From the NCBI GenBank assembly GCA_023428135.1, contig JAEYZG010000061.1, positions 17,184-81,183 of the forward strand: DNA of 64,000 nucleotides, read 5' to 3'. The stretch is from Bacteroidota bacterium. GTDB lineage: Bacteria; Bacteroidota; Bacteroidia; Cytophagales; Cytophagaceae. Of the stretch, positions 34,560 through 42,395 are shown one piece after another; position 1 is the stretch's first letter; each line of letters starts with the position of its first letter. The notes below the pieces were generated by a model. The model saw only the letters and a list, made by a program, of their open reading frames with translations. It searched no databases and was not told the DNA's origin. Position numbers and translations under genes: made by a program.

Positions 34560-36089
34560 TTACTCCCATTCAATGGTAGCAGGTGGTTTTGAACTTATAT
34601 CGTAAACTACTCTGTTGACTCCTTTTACTTTATTGATAATCTCACTGGAAATGTCTGCAAGAAACTCGTAAGGAAGATGAGCCCAATCGGCAGTCATACC
34701 GTCAGTACTGGTAACAGCTCTTAAACTTACCACATTTTCATAAGTTCTTTCATCACCCATAACTCCAACAGATTTAACGGGAAGCAAAATTGCTCCAGCC
34801 TGCCAAACCTTATCATATTCTCCTACTCTCTTTAAGCCTGAGATAAACAGGTGATCAACTTCCTGAAGTATGGAAACCTTCTCAGCGGTGATGTCTCCTA
34901 GTATTCTGATTGCCAGCCCCGGACCAGGGAAAGGATGACGGCCAAGAATAGTATTGTCTATCCCAAGAGATTTTCCAACAATTCTAACTTCATCTTTAAA
35001 TAGAGTCTTTAAAGGCTCTACAACTTTCATCTTCATCTTTTCAGGAAGACCACCAACATTGTGGTGAGATTTAATAGTTGCAGAAGGTCCTTTAACAGAA
35101 ACAGATTCTATGATATCCGGATAAATTGTGCCTTGTCCAAGCCATTTCACATCAGATATCTTATGAGCCTCCTGGTCGAAGACTTCTATGAAAACTCTAC
35201 CGATCGCTTTTCTTTTCTGTTCCGGATCAGAAAGTCCTTTTAAAGCTGAATAAAATTGTTCTTTTGCATCAACCCCTATCACATTCAATCCCATGTGTTT
35301 ATAGGAAGCCAGTACCTCTTCAAACTCATTTTTTCTCAACAAGCCATTGTCGACAAAAATACAGGTAAGTCTGTCCCCGATGGCCTTATCTATAAGCACT
35401 GCAGCTACAGAAGAGTCCACTCCTCCTGATAATCCTAGTACTACTTTATCATTTCCTAAAGTAGCTTTCAATTCTGCAACAGTAGAATCAATGAAAATAT
35501 CCGGAGTCCAATCCTGGCTGCAGCCACAGATATGTACAACGAAATTTCTTAAAATTACTTTACCTTCAAGGGAATGAGTAACCTCAGGGTGGAACTGAAT
35601 CCCGTACGTTTGTTCACCTTTTACTTTATATGCAGCAACCTTTACAGACTCAGTACTGGCAAGAATTTCAAATTTATCATCGAGGCCTGAGATTGTATCT
35701 CCGTGAGACATCCAAACCTGAGAATCAGGCGTAATCTCCTTCATCAACTTATCTGTATTGTGAATGCTCACAAGTTTGGCTCTTCCGTACTCTCTAATCT
35801 TTGAAGGCAATACATCATTGCCTTCTTTATGGGCCATTAACTGAGCGCCATAACAAACCCCAAGTACAGGCATTTTCCCTTTAAAAGGTGTTAAATCTAT
35901 ATCCGGGGCATTTGCTTCGCGGACAGAACATGGGCTTCCTGATAGTATCAGGCCTTTTACACTGGAATCAACAGGAGGAATTTTATTGAAAGGGTGAATT
36001 TCGCAGTAAACATTTAACTCTCTGACTCTACGGGCTATAAGTTGAGTATACTGGGATCCGAAATCCAGAATTAATATTTTTTCAGTCAT
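34560..36089 (-). CDS. guaA: GMP synthase (glutamine-hydrolysing)
   Basis: Aminates XMP to GMP; 509 residues with three parts. The glutaminase part has C79 in G-V-C-Y-G-A-Q and F-H-P-E-V-T-H-S near 166. The ATP-pyrophosphatase part has V-L-G-L-S-G-G-V-D-S-S-V in the middle. The C-terminal dimer domain ends N-R-V-V-Y-D-I-S-S-K-P-P-A-T-I-E-W-E, the normal ending. It is first of a minus-strand run guaA, binding-protein gene, hemL, proC. Confidence 0.97.
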   Translation of the reverse strand: MTEKILILDFGSQYTQLIARRVRELNVYCEIHPFNKIPPVDSSVKGLILSGSPCSVREANAPDIDLTPFKGKMPVLGVCYGAQLMAHKEGNDVLPSKIREYGRAKLVSIHNTDKLMKEITPDSQVWMSHGDTISGLDDKFEILASTESVKVAAYKVKGEQTYGIQFHPEVTHSLEGKVILRNFVVHICGCSQDWTPDIFIDSTVAELKATLGNDKVVLGLSGGVDSSVAAVLIDKAIGDRLTCIFVDNGLLRKNEFEEVLASYKHMGLNVIGVDAKEQFYSALKGLSDPEQKRKAIGRVFIEVFDQEAHKISDVKWLGQGTIYPDIIESVSVKGPSATIKSHHNVGGLPEKMKMKVVEPLKTLFKDEVRIVGKSLGIDNTILGRHPFPGPGLAIRILGDITAEKVSILQEVDHLFISGLKRVGEYDKVWQAGAILLPVKSVGVMGDERTYENVVSLRAVTSTDGMTADWAHLPYEFLADISSEIINKVKGVNRVVYDISSKPPATIEWE

Positions 36090-36170
36090 AATGTAAAATT
36101 AACATTAGTTGTCCGGTTTTTCCAAAAAAAGTAAATCCTTTCCGAAACAAGTTATAAACATACTGGAAAA

Positions 36171-36210
36171 AGTGGAAAGCTGAAAGCTGAAAGTTGAAAG
36201 TTGAAAGTTG
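36171..36210. repeat. Heptad repeat (GAAAGCT/GAAAGTT)n
   Basis: About five consecutive seven-base units: two TGAAAGC-type units then three TGAAAGT-type units, in exact seven-base register. It lies in the 230-base gap upstream of guaA. Confidence 0.85.
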
Positions 36211-36263
36211 TTTTTTTGAAATGTCTTAGGGAAATTTTGAAGCAAAGGAACAATATTTCATAA

Positions 36264-36297
36264 AATAGAAAAACCTGCACTTGGCAGGTTCTTCTAT
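36264..36297 (-). terminator. Terminator of the small gene at 36323
   Basis: AACCTGC (36272-36278) pairs with GCAGGTT (36284-36290), extended by GAA/TTC flanks and followed on the minus strand by a T-rich tail. It is 33 bases past the stop. Confidence 0.7.
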
Positions 36298-36322
36298 TCA
36301 TTTTTTCTAACATGAAGTGATG

Positions 36323-36559
36323 TTATACTCCTGCTTCTATTGGTGTCAGCAATTCAAAATACTTTTCAAAATCTTTTTTTTCCAACAAAAAAGTCGGCTT
36401 ATGACTTGCCCATTCTGTAGACACCTCAAAGAGGTCATTAAAGGATCTTCCGCGATAAACCTGGTTCTCCTTAAAATCTTTTAGCTGCTTGTTATCAGGC
36501 GTCCTAATACATTTGTACTGGATCTTTACATTATTCCTTTTCATTTGACTTGTTACCAT
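36323..36559 (-). CDS. Small uncharacterised protein
   Basis: 78 residues, soluble, no signal peptide and no Cys pairs beyond a single Cys. K-I-Q-Y-K-C-I-R-T-P, V-Y-R-G-R-S-F-N-D-L-F-E-V and L-L-E-K-K-D-F-E-K-Y-F-E-L-L have the look of a small folded domain. A good terminator follows. I do not recognise the family, and no neighbour suggests a role. Confidence 0.6.
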   Translation of the reverse strand: MVTSQMKRNNVKIQYKCIRTPDNKQLKDFKENQVYRGRSFNDLFEVSTEWASHKPTFLLEKKDFEKYFELLTPIEAGV

Positions 36560-37059
36560 ACTACTTATTCTTACTCCGGTTTAACAACAAATATTTTTAA
36601 AAAATTCATCTTAATTTTAAAATTCCGCAGATTAAATATTTCGTTCAACTTTTCCTTGGTATAATCCACTATAAGTTATTAATAATGAATAATATAATCA
36701 CTAATTTAATCATTATACTAATAAAGAAACTTCTATCTTCTTTCCAAATTAATGCAGTGATTTTATTTGTTTCATTTTATCCAGCTCAAGAAGTATAAAG
36801 GAGAGGCTGCATCAATAATTTCTTATACTTACTATTAAACAAACAGATATAGCATGATTATAATTGTATATACATATAAATATTTATTACAATATTAGTA
36901 TGTATACCTGTTTAGAATCACTAACTACAGATGAAGACAAAGGTTATCAATATATCATAAACCATTCTTTATTTTTATTAAAACACGGTGAACTTTTAAA
37001 AACAATATTGATGTTACAGAGCAAACAAAGCTTCAAAAAATAAATAATCAACCATTGTT
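36560..37059. other. 500-base gap upstream of the mreB-like gene
   Basis: Very AT-rich. It must hold divergent promoters for the small gene and mreB. A single 8-bp inverted repeat (36791-36798 with 36823-36830) encloses a more GC-rich 24-base segment. No ORF, repeat or RNA is convincing. Confidence 0.5.
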
Positions 37060-38091
37060 ATGGGTTTATTCGGAAATCTTTTTCATAATGAAATTGCCAT
37101 GGATCTGGGGACTGCAAATACTCTGATCATGCTTAACGACCAGGTCGTTCTAAACGAACCATCTATTATCGCAGTGGATACCATCACGGGAGAGCTCGTT
37201 GCCCTTGGCAGAAAAGCTATGGAAATGCACGAAAAAACTCCTGAAAACATCAAAACCATAAGACCTCTTAAGGATGGTGTTATTTCTAACTTCAATGCGG
37301 CAGAGCAAATGATCAGAGGAATGATCAAAATGATTTTTGATGGTAAAAAATCTCTTATTAAAACTGCACAGAAAATGGTGATTTGCATTCCTTACGGGGC
37401 AACTGAAGTTGAAAAAAGAGCTGTTAGAGATTCGGCTGAAAATGCTGGTGTAAAAGAACTATACCTTATACATGAGCCTATAGCTGCTGCTGTAGGAATT
37501 GGAATAGATATTGAGGAACCGAACGGCTCCATGGTAATAGATATCGGTGGTGGAACTACAGAGATTGCAGTTATATCCCTATGCGGGGTAGTATGTAATC
37601 AATCATTGAAAATTGCAGGCGATCAGCTCAACAAAGATATTCTGAACTTCATGAGAAGAAGCCACAACCTTTTAATAGGAGAAAGATCAGCAGAAAGAAT
37701 AAAAATCGAGGTAGGCGCAGCCCTTCAGGAGCTTGATGAGGCTCCAGCTAATTTTACGGTAATCGGAAGAGATATGATGACAGGACTTCCTAAAGAAGTA
37801 ACAGTTAATTATTCAGAAGTTTCCGCAGCAATGGAAAAATCGATATCTGTAATCGAAGAGTCCGTGATAAAGACACTTGAAACCTGTCCGCCGGAACTTG
37901 CAGGAGACATTTATAGGAAAGGTATTCATATTACAGGAGGAGGGAGTAATTTAAAGGGACTTGACAAAAGATTGGAATTAAAGACAAAACTTAAAGTTCA
38001 TCTTTGTGAAAACAGTTTATTATCAGTTATAAAAGGAACTTCCACTTCATTGAAGAAATTAAAAACAATGAAGCATATACTGGTAAGATAA
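37060..38091 (+). CDS. mreB: MreB-family actin-like protein (diverged paralogue)
   Basis: Actin-fold cytoskeletal ATPase, 343 residues, of the rod-shape determinant family. Phosphate-1 motif A-M-D-L-G-T-A-N-T-L lies at 13-22. I-R-P-L-K-D-G-V-I is near 67, and phosphate-2 motif V-I-D-I-G-G-G-T-T-E-I near 158. The adenosine motif I-T-G-G-G-S-N-L-K-G-L is near 290, with H-E-P-I-A-A-A-V-G also present. The C-terminal third departs from the usual sequence, and mreC, mreD and rodA are not next to it. It may therefore be a second MreB rather than the main one. It stands alone, followed by a terminator and the SRP RNA. Confidence 0.88.
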   Translation: MGLFGNLFHNEIAMDLGTANTLIMLNDQVVLNEPSIIAVDTITGELVALGRKAMEMHEKTPENIKTIRPLKDGVISNFNAAEQMIRGMIKMIFDGKKSLIKTAQKMVICIPYGATEVEKRAVRDSAENAGVKELYLIHEPIAAAVGIGIDIEEPNGSMVIDIGGGTTEIAVISLCGVVCNQSLKIAGDQLNKDILNFMRRSHNLLIGERSAERIKIEVGAALQELDEAPANFTVIGRDMMTGLPKEVTVNYSEVSAAMEKSISVIEESVIKTLETCPPELAGDIYRKGIHITGGGSNLKGLDKRLELKTKLKVHLCENSLLSVIKGTSTSLKKLKTMKHILVR

Positions 38092-38107
38092 TTTTCCTTC
38101 TCACCTA

Positions 38108-38160
38108 TGCCGGAGATAACTGGTGTCATTCTGATTCCTGTCTCCGGCACTTTTCTTCTA
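38108..38160 (+). terminator. Likely terminator of mreB-like gene
   Basis: TGCCGGAGA (38108-38116) pairs perfectly with TCTCCGGCA (38141-38149) around a 24-base loop, followed by CTTTTCTTC. Confidence 0.6.
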
Positions 38161-38257
38161 ACTTTATTTTCAATTGAAAAAAAACTATTCTTCAACTATC
38201 TGTTTTTCAGTTTAAATAAAAATTATTATTTAATTAAATTAATATTTTCTCTTTAGC

Positions 38258-38289
38258 TTTTGAATCTAATATTAATTCATATACATTTG
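38258..38289 (+). promoter_or_regulatory. Bacteroidota promoter of the SRP RNA gene
   Basis: TTTTG (38258-38262), a 19-base spacer, then TACATTTG (38282-38289) match both halves of the TTTG / TAnnTTTG consensus. The predicted start, about 7 bases on, coincides with the first paired base of the RNA. Confidence 0.8.
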
Positions 38290-38293
38290 CACC

Positions 38294-38384
38294 GGCAAAT
38301 CTATACGACCAGCTCCTGTTGAACCCCCCCAGGTCCGGAAGGAAGCAAGGGTAGACGGTAGAGCGGTGCGATATACGATTTGCC
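38294..38384 (+). ncRNA. ffs: Signal recognition particle RNA, small bacterial (4.5S) type
   Basis: About 91 bases. GGCAAATC at the 5' end pairs with GATTTGCC at the 3' end. The conserved tip is present, with CCAGGTCCGGAAGGAAGCA around 38329-38347, including the GGAA tetraloop and the Ffh-binding symmetric and asymmetric internal loops. It lacks the Alu domain, as in most Gram-negatives. A T-rich tail (38385-38395) after the closing stem can serve as terminator. With Ffh it targets membrane proteins to the SecYEG channel. Confidence 0.95.
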
Positions 38385-38436
38385 ATTTTTGTTTTATAGC
38401 TATCTCCAAACCTATACTCAGGTTGAAATAAATTCT

Positions 38437-38444
38437 TAGATTTG
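38437..38444 (+). promoter_or_regulatory. -7 promoter box before fsa
   Basis: TAGATTTG fits TAnnTTTG and lies 31 bases before the start codon; the -33 element is unclear. Confidence 0.4.
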
Positions 38445-38475
38445 TACCTTCACTTTGTAAAAAATAATTCAAATA

Positions 38476-39132
38476 ATGAAATTCTTTATTGACACAGCTA
38501 ATCTTAATGAAATAAGAGAGGCTCATGAACTTGGTGTGCTTGATGGTGTTACAACTAACCCGAGTTTAATGGCCAAAGAAGGGATCAAAGGAAAAAACAA
38601 CGTTTTTGCTCACTATAAAGCTATTTGCGATATTACTGACGGAGATGTGAGTGCAGAAGTAATTGCCACTGATTTTGAAGGTATCATCAGAGAAGGAGAA
38701 GAACTTGTAACGATCGATGATAAAATCGTGGTAAAAGTTCCATTGATCAAAGACGGTATCAAAGCGATAAAATACTTCTCTAAAAACGGAATCAGAACAA
38801 ACTGTACGCTTTGCTTCAGCCCCGGCCAGGCTCTTCTTGCAGCAAAAGCAGGAGCTAATTATATCTCTCCTTTTATCGGCAGACTTGACGATGTTTCAAC
38901 TGATGGGCTTGAGCTTATCAGCCAGATCGTTCAGATTTACGATAATTATGGTTTTGAGACAGAAGTACTAGCGGCTTCAGTAAGACATCCTATGCATATT
39001 ATTAAATGTGCTGAAATAGGCGCAGATGTGGCAACATGCCCTTTAAGTGTAATTACAAGTTTATTGAACCATCCATTAACAGATATAGGTTTACAGAAAT
39101 TTCTGGCAGACCACAAAAAGCTTAATGGTTAA
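38476..39132 (+). CDS. fsa: Fructose-6-phosphate aldolase / transaldolase-like protein
   Basis: Class I aldolase of the small transaldolase family (TalC/FSA), 218 residues. It starts M-K-F-F-I-D-T-A-N-L-N-E-I and carries G-V-T-T-N-P-S-L-M-A near 25-34. The Schiff-base lysine is in V-V-K-V-P-L. T-L-C-F-S-P-G-Q-A, I-S-P-F-I-G-R-L-D-D and A-S-V-R-H-P follow. Proteins of this size act either as transaldolase in the pentose phosphate pathway or as fructose-6-phosphate aldolase; sequence alone does not settle which. It is first in a unit with the small ORF at 39165 and ftsE. Confidence 0.93.
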   Translation: MKFFIDTANLNEIREAHELGVLDGVTTNPSLMAKEGIKGKNNVFAHYKAICDITDGDVSAEVIATDFEGIIREGEELVTIDDKIVVKVPLIKDGIKAIKYFSKNGIRTNCTLCFSPGQALLAAKAGANYISPFIGRLDDVSTDGLELISQIVQIYDNYGFETEVLAASVRHPMHIIKCAEIGADVATCPLSVITSLLNHPLTDIGLQKFLADHKKLNG

Positions 39133-39164
39133 TCAGGAATCTTGCCGGAAATAAGCTCAGAAGA

Positions 39165-39368
39165 ATGTATATTATCAAAGTAAAAGGAAAAGCTAAAATT
39201 CCAGACTATATTCAGTTAAGGGACGAGCATTTCGTTTTGGTAGCTTATTTCCGGGCAGATCGCCCTGTGAAACTTCCAAAGAAAACAGGGCTTGAGGGAA
39301 AAGAAAAACTTTTGGAAGAAGTAATAAAAGATCTTCCTTTTGGAAAACTTCAAAAACTGGAAATATAA
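39165..39368 (+). CDS. Small uncharacterised protein between fsa and ftsE
   Basis: 67 residues, soluble, Lys-rich, with no signal peptide or Cys. It reads I-P-D-Y-I-Q-L-R-D-E-H-F-V-L-V-A-Y-F-R-A-D, then a turn region and L-P-F-G-K-L-Q-K-L-E. Its start is 32 bases after fsa and its stop 3 bases before ftsE, so it is co-transcribed and probably real. No function is recognised; position hints at division or envelope work only weakly. Confidence 0.75.
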   Translation: MYIIKVKGKAKIPDYIQLRDEHFVLVAYFRADRPVKLPKKTGLEGKEKLLEEVIKDLPFGKLQKLEI

Positions 39369-39371
39369 TCG

Positions 39372-40076
39372 ATGGCATTTTCTTCTGAACCTGTAGTATC
39401 TGTTAAAGATCTGAGCATATTTCAGGAAGACAGACTTATCCTGGACAATATTACTTTTAATATTAATAAAGGTGAATTTGTCTATCTGATCGGAAGAACC
39501 GGAAGCGGAAAAAGCTCATTATTAAAATCATTATATGCTGATCTTCCTTTTGAAAGCGGAAATATCAACGTTGCAGGATACAACCTTTCCAAAACCAAAA
39601 GATCTAAAATACCTTACCTCAGAAGAAAGATCGGCATCATCTTTCAGGATTTTCAGTTGCTTCACGACAGGAACATTTCTGACAACCTTCTTTTCGTAAT
39701 GAAAGCGACTGGCTGGAAAGACAATGCTGCCATGAAAGCTCGATTATCAGAAGTATTGATGCGTGTTGGACTTGGAGCTGCATCTTTTAAATTGCCACAT
39801 CAATTATCCGGAGGGGAACAACAAAGGATAGTAATTGCAAGAGCACTGATTAACGAACCTCTGATCCTTTTTGCTGATGAACCAACGGGCAATCTTGATC
39901 CAGAAGTTGCTGAGGAAATCTTCAATCTTTTCAAAGAAATTAACAATAGTGGTACAGCTATACTCATGGCTACTCATAATTACGAGTTGATCAATAAATT
40001 CCCTAATAGGATTTTAAAAATCAAAGACAGAGTCCTAATTGATTCAAAAGAAGGTACGGAAAGTAATGCCCTCTAG
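39372..40076 (+). CDS. ftsE: Cell division ATP-binding protein FtsE
   Basis: ABC-type ATPase paired with FtsX; 234 residues. Walker A is G-R-T-G-S-G-K-S-S near 41, the signature L-S-G-G-E-Q-Q-R near 147, and Walker B L-F-A-D-E-P-T-G-N-L-D near 165-175, with a switch His in M-A-T-H-N-Y. R-K-I-G-I-I-F-Q-D-F-Q-L-L is the FtsE-like Q-loop. The LolD/MacB relatives are similar, but the absence of a permease and the presence of ftsX at 23240 favour FtsE. It closes the fsa unit. No strong terminator follows; GGAAGAT/ATCTTCC at 40087-40104 is a weak hairpin. Confidence 0.9.
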   Translation: MAFSSEPVVSVKDLSIFQEDRLILDNITFNINKGEFVYLIGRTGSGKSSLLKSLYADLPFESGNINVAGYNLSKTKRSKIPYLRRKIGIIFQDFQLLHDRNISDNLLFVMKATGWKDNAAMKARLSEVLMRVGLGAASFKLPHQLSGGEQQRIVIARALINEPLILFADEPTGNLDPEVAEEIFNLFKEINNSGTAILMATHNYELINKFPNRILKIKDRVLIDSKEGTESNAL

Positions 40077-40218
40077 GGAAAATGCAGGAAGATTAATATC
40101 TTCCTTTGATATCCCCTATCCAACCTTAAGCTTATAATTAAATAAACACTTACCTCTCTTTTTCTAATCGGATCCTCAAGAAAGTCATTAAAACCTCTTG
40201 TACCAGAGCCAGCTAAAC

Positions 40219-41637
40219 CTATTTTACAGGTTGCAGATTAAATCGATCAGAAGCAAACTTTAACATGAATTGATAAGCTTCATCATATTCGTTTTTGATA
40301 GTACCAACCAATATTGCTTCTCTTAGCTCATCTTTAATATCTCCTACAATTTTTCCTGGAGTCAGATTAAATGTTTCCATAATGATCTCTCCGGTAATGA
40401 CTGGTTTGAAATTTCTTAGCTTATCTTTTTCCTCTACTTCTTTTAACTTATGCTCTACAGAGTTAAAGTTCGTAAGATACTTCTTAACCTTCACTTCATT
40501 TTTGGAAGTAATATCAGCACGGCACAAGGTCATCAGTGCATCAATATCATCTCCGGCCTCAAACAACAATCTCCTCAAAGCAGAATCGGTAACATTTTCT
40601 TTAACCAGCGCTATAGGCCTTAAATGAAGACGAACAAGCTTTTGCACAAACTTCATCTTTTCATTTAATGGAAGTTTAAGTTTTCTGAAAATATGAGGAG
40701 TCATTCTCGCTCCTAGTTCTTCATGTCCATGAAATGTCCAGCCGATTTTTTCGTCGTATCTTTTGGTTGCCGGCTTAGCAATATCGTGAAGGATAGCAGC
40801 CCATCTCAGCCAAAGGTCATTGCTCTTTTCAGCGACATTATCCAGCACTTGCAAAGTGTGATAAAAGTTATCTTTGTGTGCTCTGTTCCCTACAGATTCT
40901 ACACCTTGCAAATCTGTAAGTTCTTTAAAAATAATTTCCAGCAGACCACAATGATAAAGCAGCTTAAAGCCATATGAAGGCTTAGAACTTAAAACGATTT
41001 TATTAAGCTCATCAGAAATTCTTTCGCAAGAGACAATATTAATCCTTTCCTTATTATCAATAATAGCCTGAAATGTATTAGGATCTATATCAAAACCCAA
41101 TTGAGTTGCAAACCTCACAGCCCTCATCATCCTTAAAGGATCATCAGAAAATGTAATACCCGGATCAAGTGGAGTTTTAATTATTTTTCTTTTGAGATCA
41201 GACATTCCATTAAAAGGGTCCAGCAAGTCGCCATAGTCGTTTTCATTCAGACTAATAGCAAGTGCATTTATGGTAAAATCCCTCCTGTTCTGATCATCCT
41301 GTAAAGTTCCGTTTTCTACCACAGGTTTTCTTGAGTTCCTGTTATATGACTCTTTTCTGGCACCTACAAACTCAAGTTCTCCCTCTTCCATCTTGATCAT
41401 TGCGGTTCCAAAATTTTTAAACACAACTACGGGAAGGTCCCCCATCTTCTGAGCCACTTTCTGAGCCAATGTTATTCCACTGCCTACACAAACAATATCA
41501 ATATCTTTGGATGGTCTTTTCAGCAAAAGATCTCTGACATAACCACCAATAACATAAGAGTCGACTCCTAGTTCTCTGGAAGCTTCGGCAACAATATTGA
41601 ATAATTTGTTACCATTTAAAAGTTCTGAAAAATTCAT
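40219..41637 (-). CDS. cca: CCA tRNA nucleotidyltransferase with HD domain
   Basis: Adds or repairs the CCA 3' end of tRNAs (or acts as poly(A) polymerase-like enzyme); 472 residues. The N-terminal nucleotidyltransferase domain has Y-V-I-G-G-Y-V-R-D-L-L-L and D-I-D-I-V near 40-47. R-R-D-F-T-I-N-A-L-A is near 138 and D-P-L-R-M-M-R-A-V-R-F-A near 185. A C-terminal HD phosphohydrolase-like domain carries W-A-A-I-L-H-D-I-A-K-P near 288. It precedes tsaC upstream by 19 bases; both are tRNA-processing genes. Confidence 0.93.
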   Translation of the reverse strand: MNFSELLNGNKLFNIVAEASRELGVDSYVIGGYVRDLLLKRPSKDIDIVCVGSGITLAQKVAQKMGDLPVVVFKNFGTAMIKMEEGELEFVGARKESYNRNSRKPVVENGTLQDDQNRRDFTINALAISLNENDYGDLLDPFNGMSDLKRKIIKTPLDPGITFSDDPLRMMRAVRFATQLGFDIDPNTFQAIIDNKERINIVSCERISDELNKIVLSSKPSYGFKLLYHCGLLEIIFKELTDLQGVESVGNRAHKDNFYHTLQVLDNVAEKSNDLWLRWAAILHDIAKPATKRYDEKIGWTFHGHEELGARMTPHIFRKLKLPLNEKMKFVQKLVRLHLRPIALVKENVTDSALRRLLFEAGDDIDALMTLCRADITSKNEVKVKKYLTNFNSVEHKLKEVEEKDKLRNFKPVITGEIIMETFNLTPGKIVGDIKDELREAILVGTIKNEYDEAYQFMLKFASDRFNLQPVK

Positions 41638-41656
41638 TAAACGAATATTCTCCGGA

Positions 41657-42226
41657 TTATTTACGGATAAATTTTATTTCCCCATCAAGACCTAACTTCA
41701 CAATGGTTGAAGGATTTGAAGTCATACTTTCTCCGTTTTTGACATCTACAACAAAATCCGCCTGTTTCAATACTACCTCCTCAATACCTGCAAAATTCAT
41801 TGGAGAAGGATTCCCACTTAAATTGGCAGAAGTTGACACTACCGGCTTTCTGAACTTTTTCAGAAGCGTATTACAAAAACCATTTTTTACGAGTCTGATC
41901 GCTATACTTCCATCTTCACCAAGCAAATCCGGGCTTACATTTTTGCCTTTTGGATAAATTACTGTTAACGGCCTCTCTGCAAATTCTACCAGATCCCACG
42001 CAATTTCAGGAACATTCACAACATAGTCATGTAACTGTCCTATCTCATGAATCAGCACGATCATAGCTTTGGCATCCGGCCTTTTCTTTATGTCATAGAT
42101 TTTCCTGATTGCTTCAGTGCTTGTAGCATCGCAGCCTAATCCCCATATTGTATCTGTAGGATACACAATCACATTTCCCTTTTTTAACTGCTCTACACAG
42201 AGGTTAATCTCTTCCTCAGACTTCAT
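41657..42226 (-). CDS. tsaC: L-threonylcarbamoyladenylate synthase (Sua5/YrdC/YciO family)
   Basis: Makes the activated threonylcarbamoyl-AMP used to build t6A37 in ANN-decoding tRNAs; 189 residues, the short TsaC form without the Sua5 C-terminal domain. V-Y-P-T-D-T-I-W-G-L-G-C-D near 20, K-R-P-D-A-K-A-M, R-P-L-T-V-I-Y-P and V-S-T-S-A-N-L-S-G are the family's ATP and threonine site motifs. It is followed on the same strand by cca. Confidence 0.93.
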   Translation of the reverse strand: MKSEEEINLCVEQLKKGNVIVYPTDTIWGLGCDATSTEAIRKIYDIKKRPDAKAMIVLIHEIGQLHDYVVNVPEIAWDLVEFAERPLTVIYPKGKNVSPDLLGEDGSIAIRLVKNGFCNTLLKKFRKPVVSTSANLSGNPSPMNFAGIEEVVLKQADFVVDVKNGESMTSNPSTIVKLGLDGEIKFIRK

Positions 42227-42395
42227 TTAGGTTCCTTTTGGTTGGTGATTTTTCTCAAAGATAGGTAGTAATTACAAATTTAAAGGCTTGCACCTCTTAT
42301 TACTCCTTATTTTTTAATCGAATTTTTCAGAATATACTGGAATACAAGCCCTCAAGAAATGCACTTATGTAAACATTCCTATTTCCCATAAGTGG

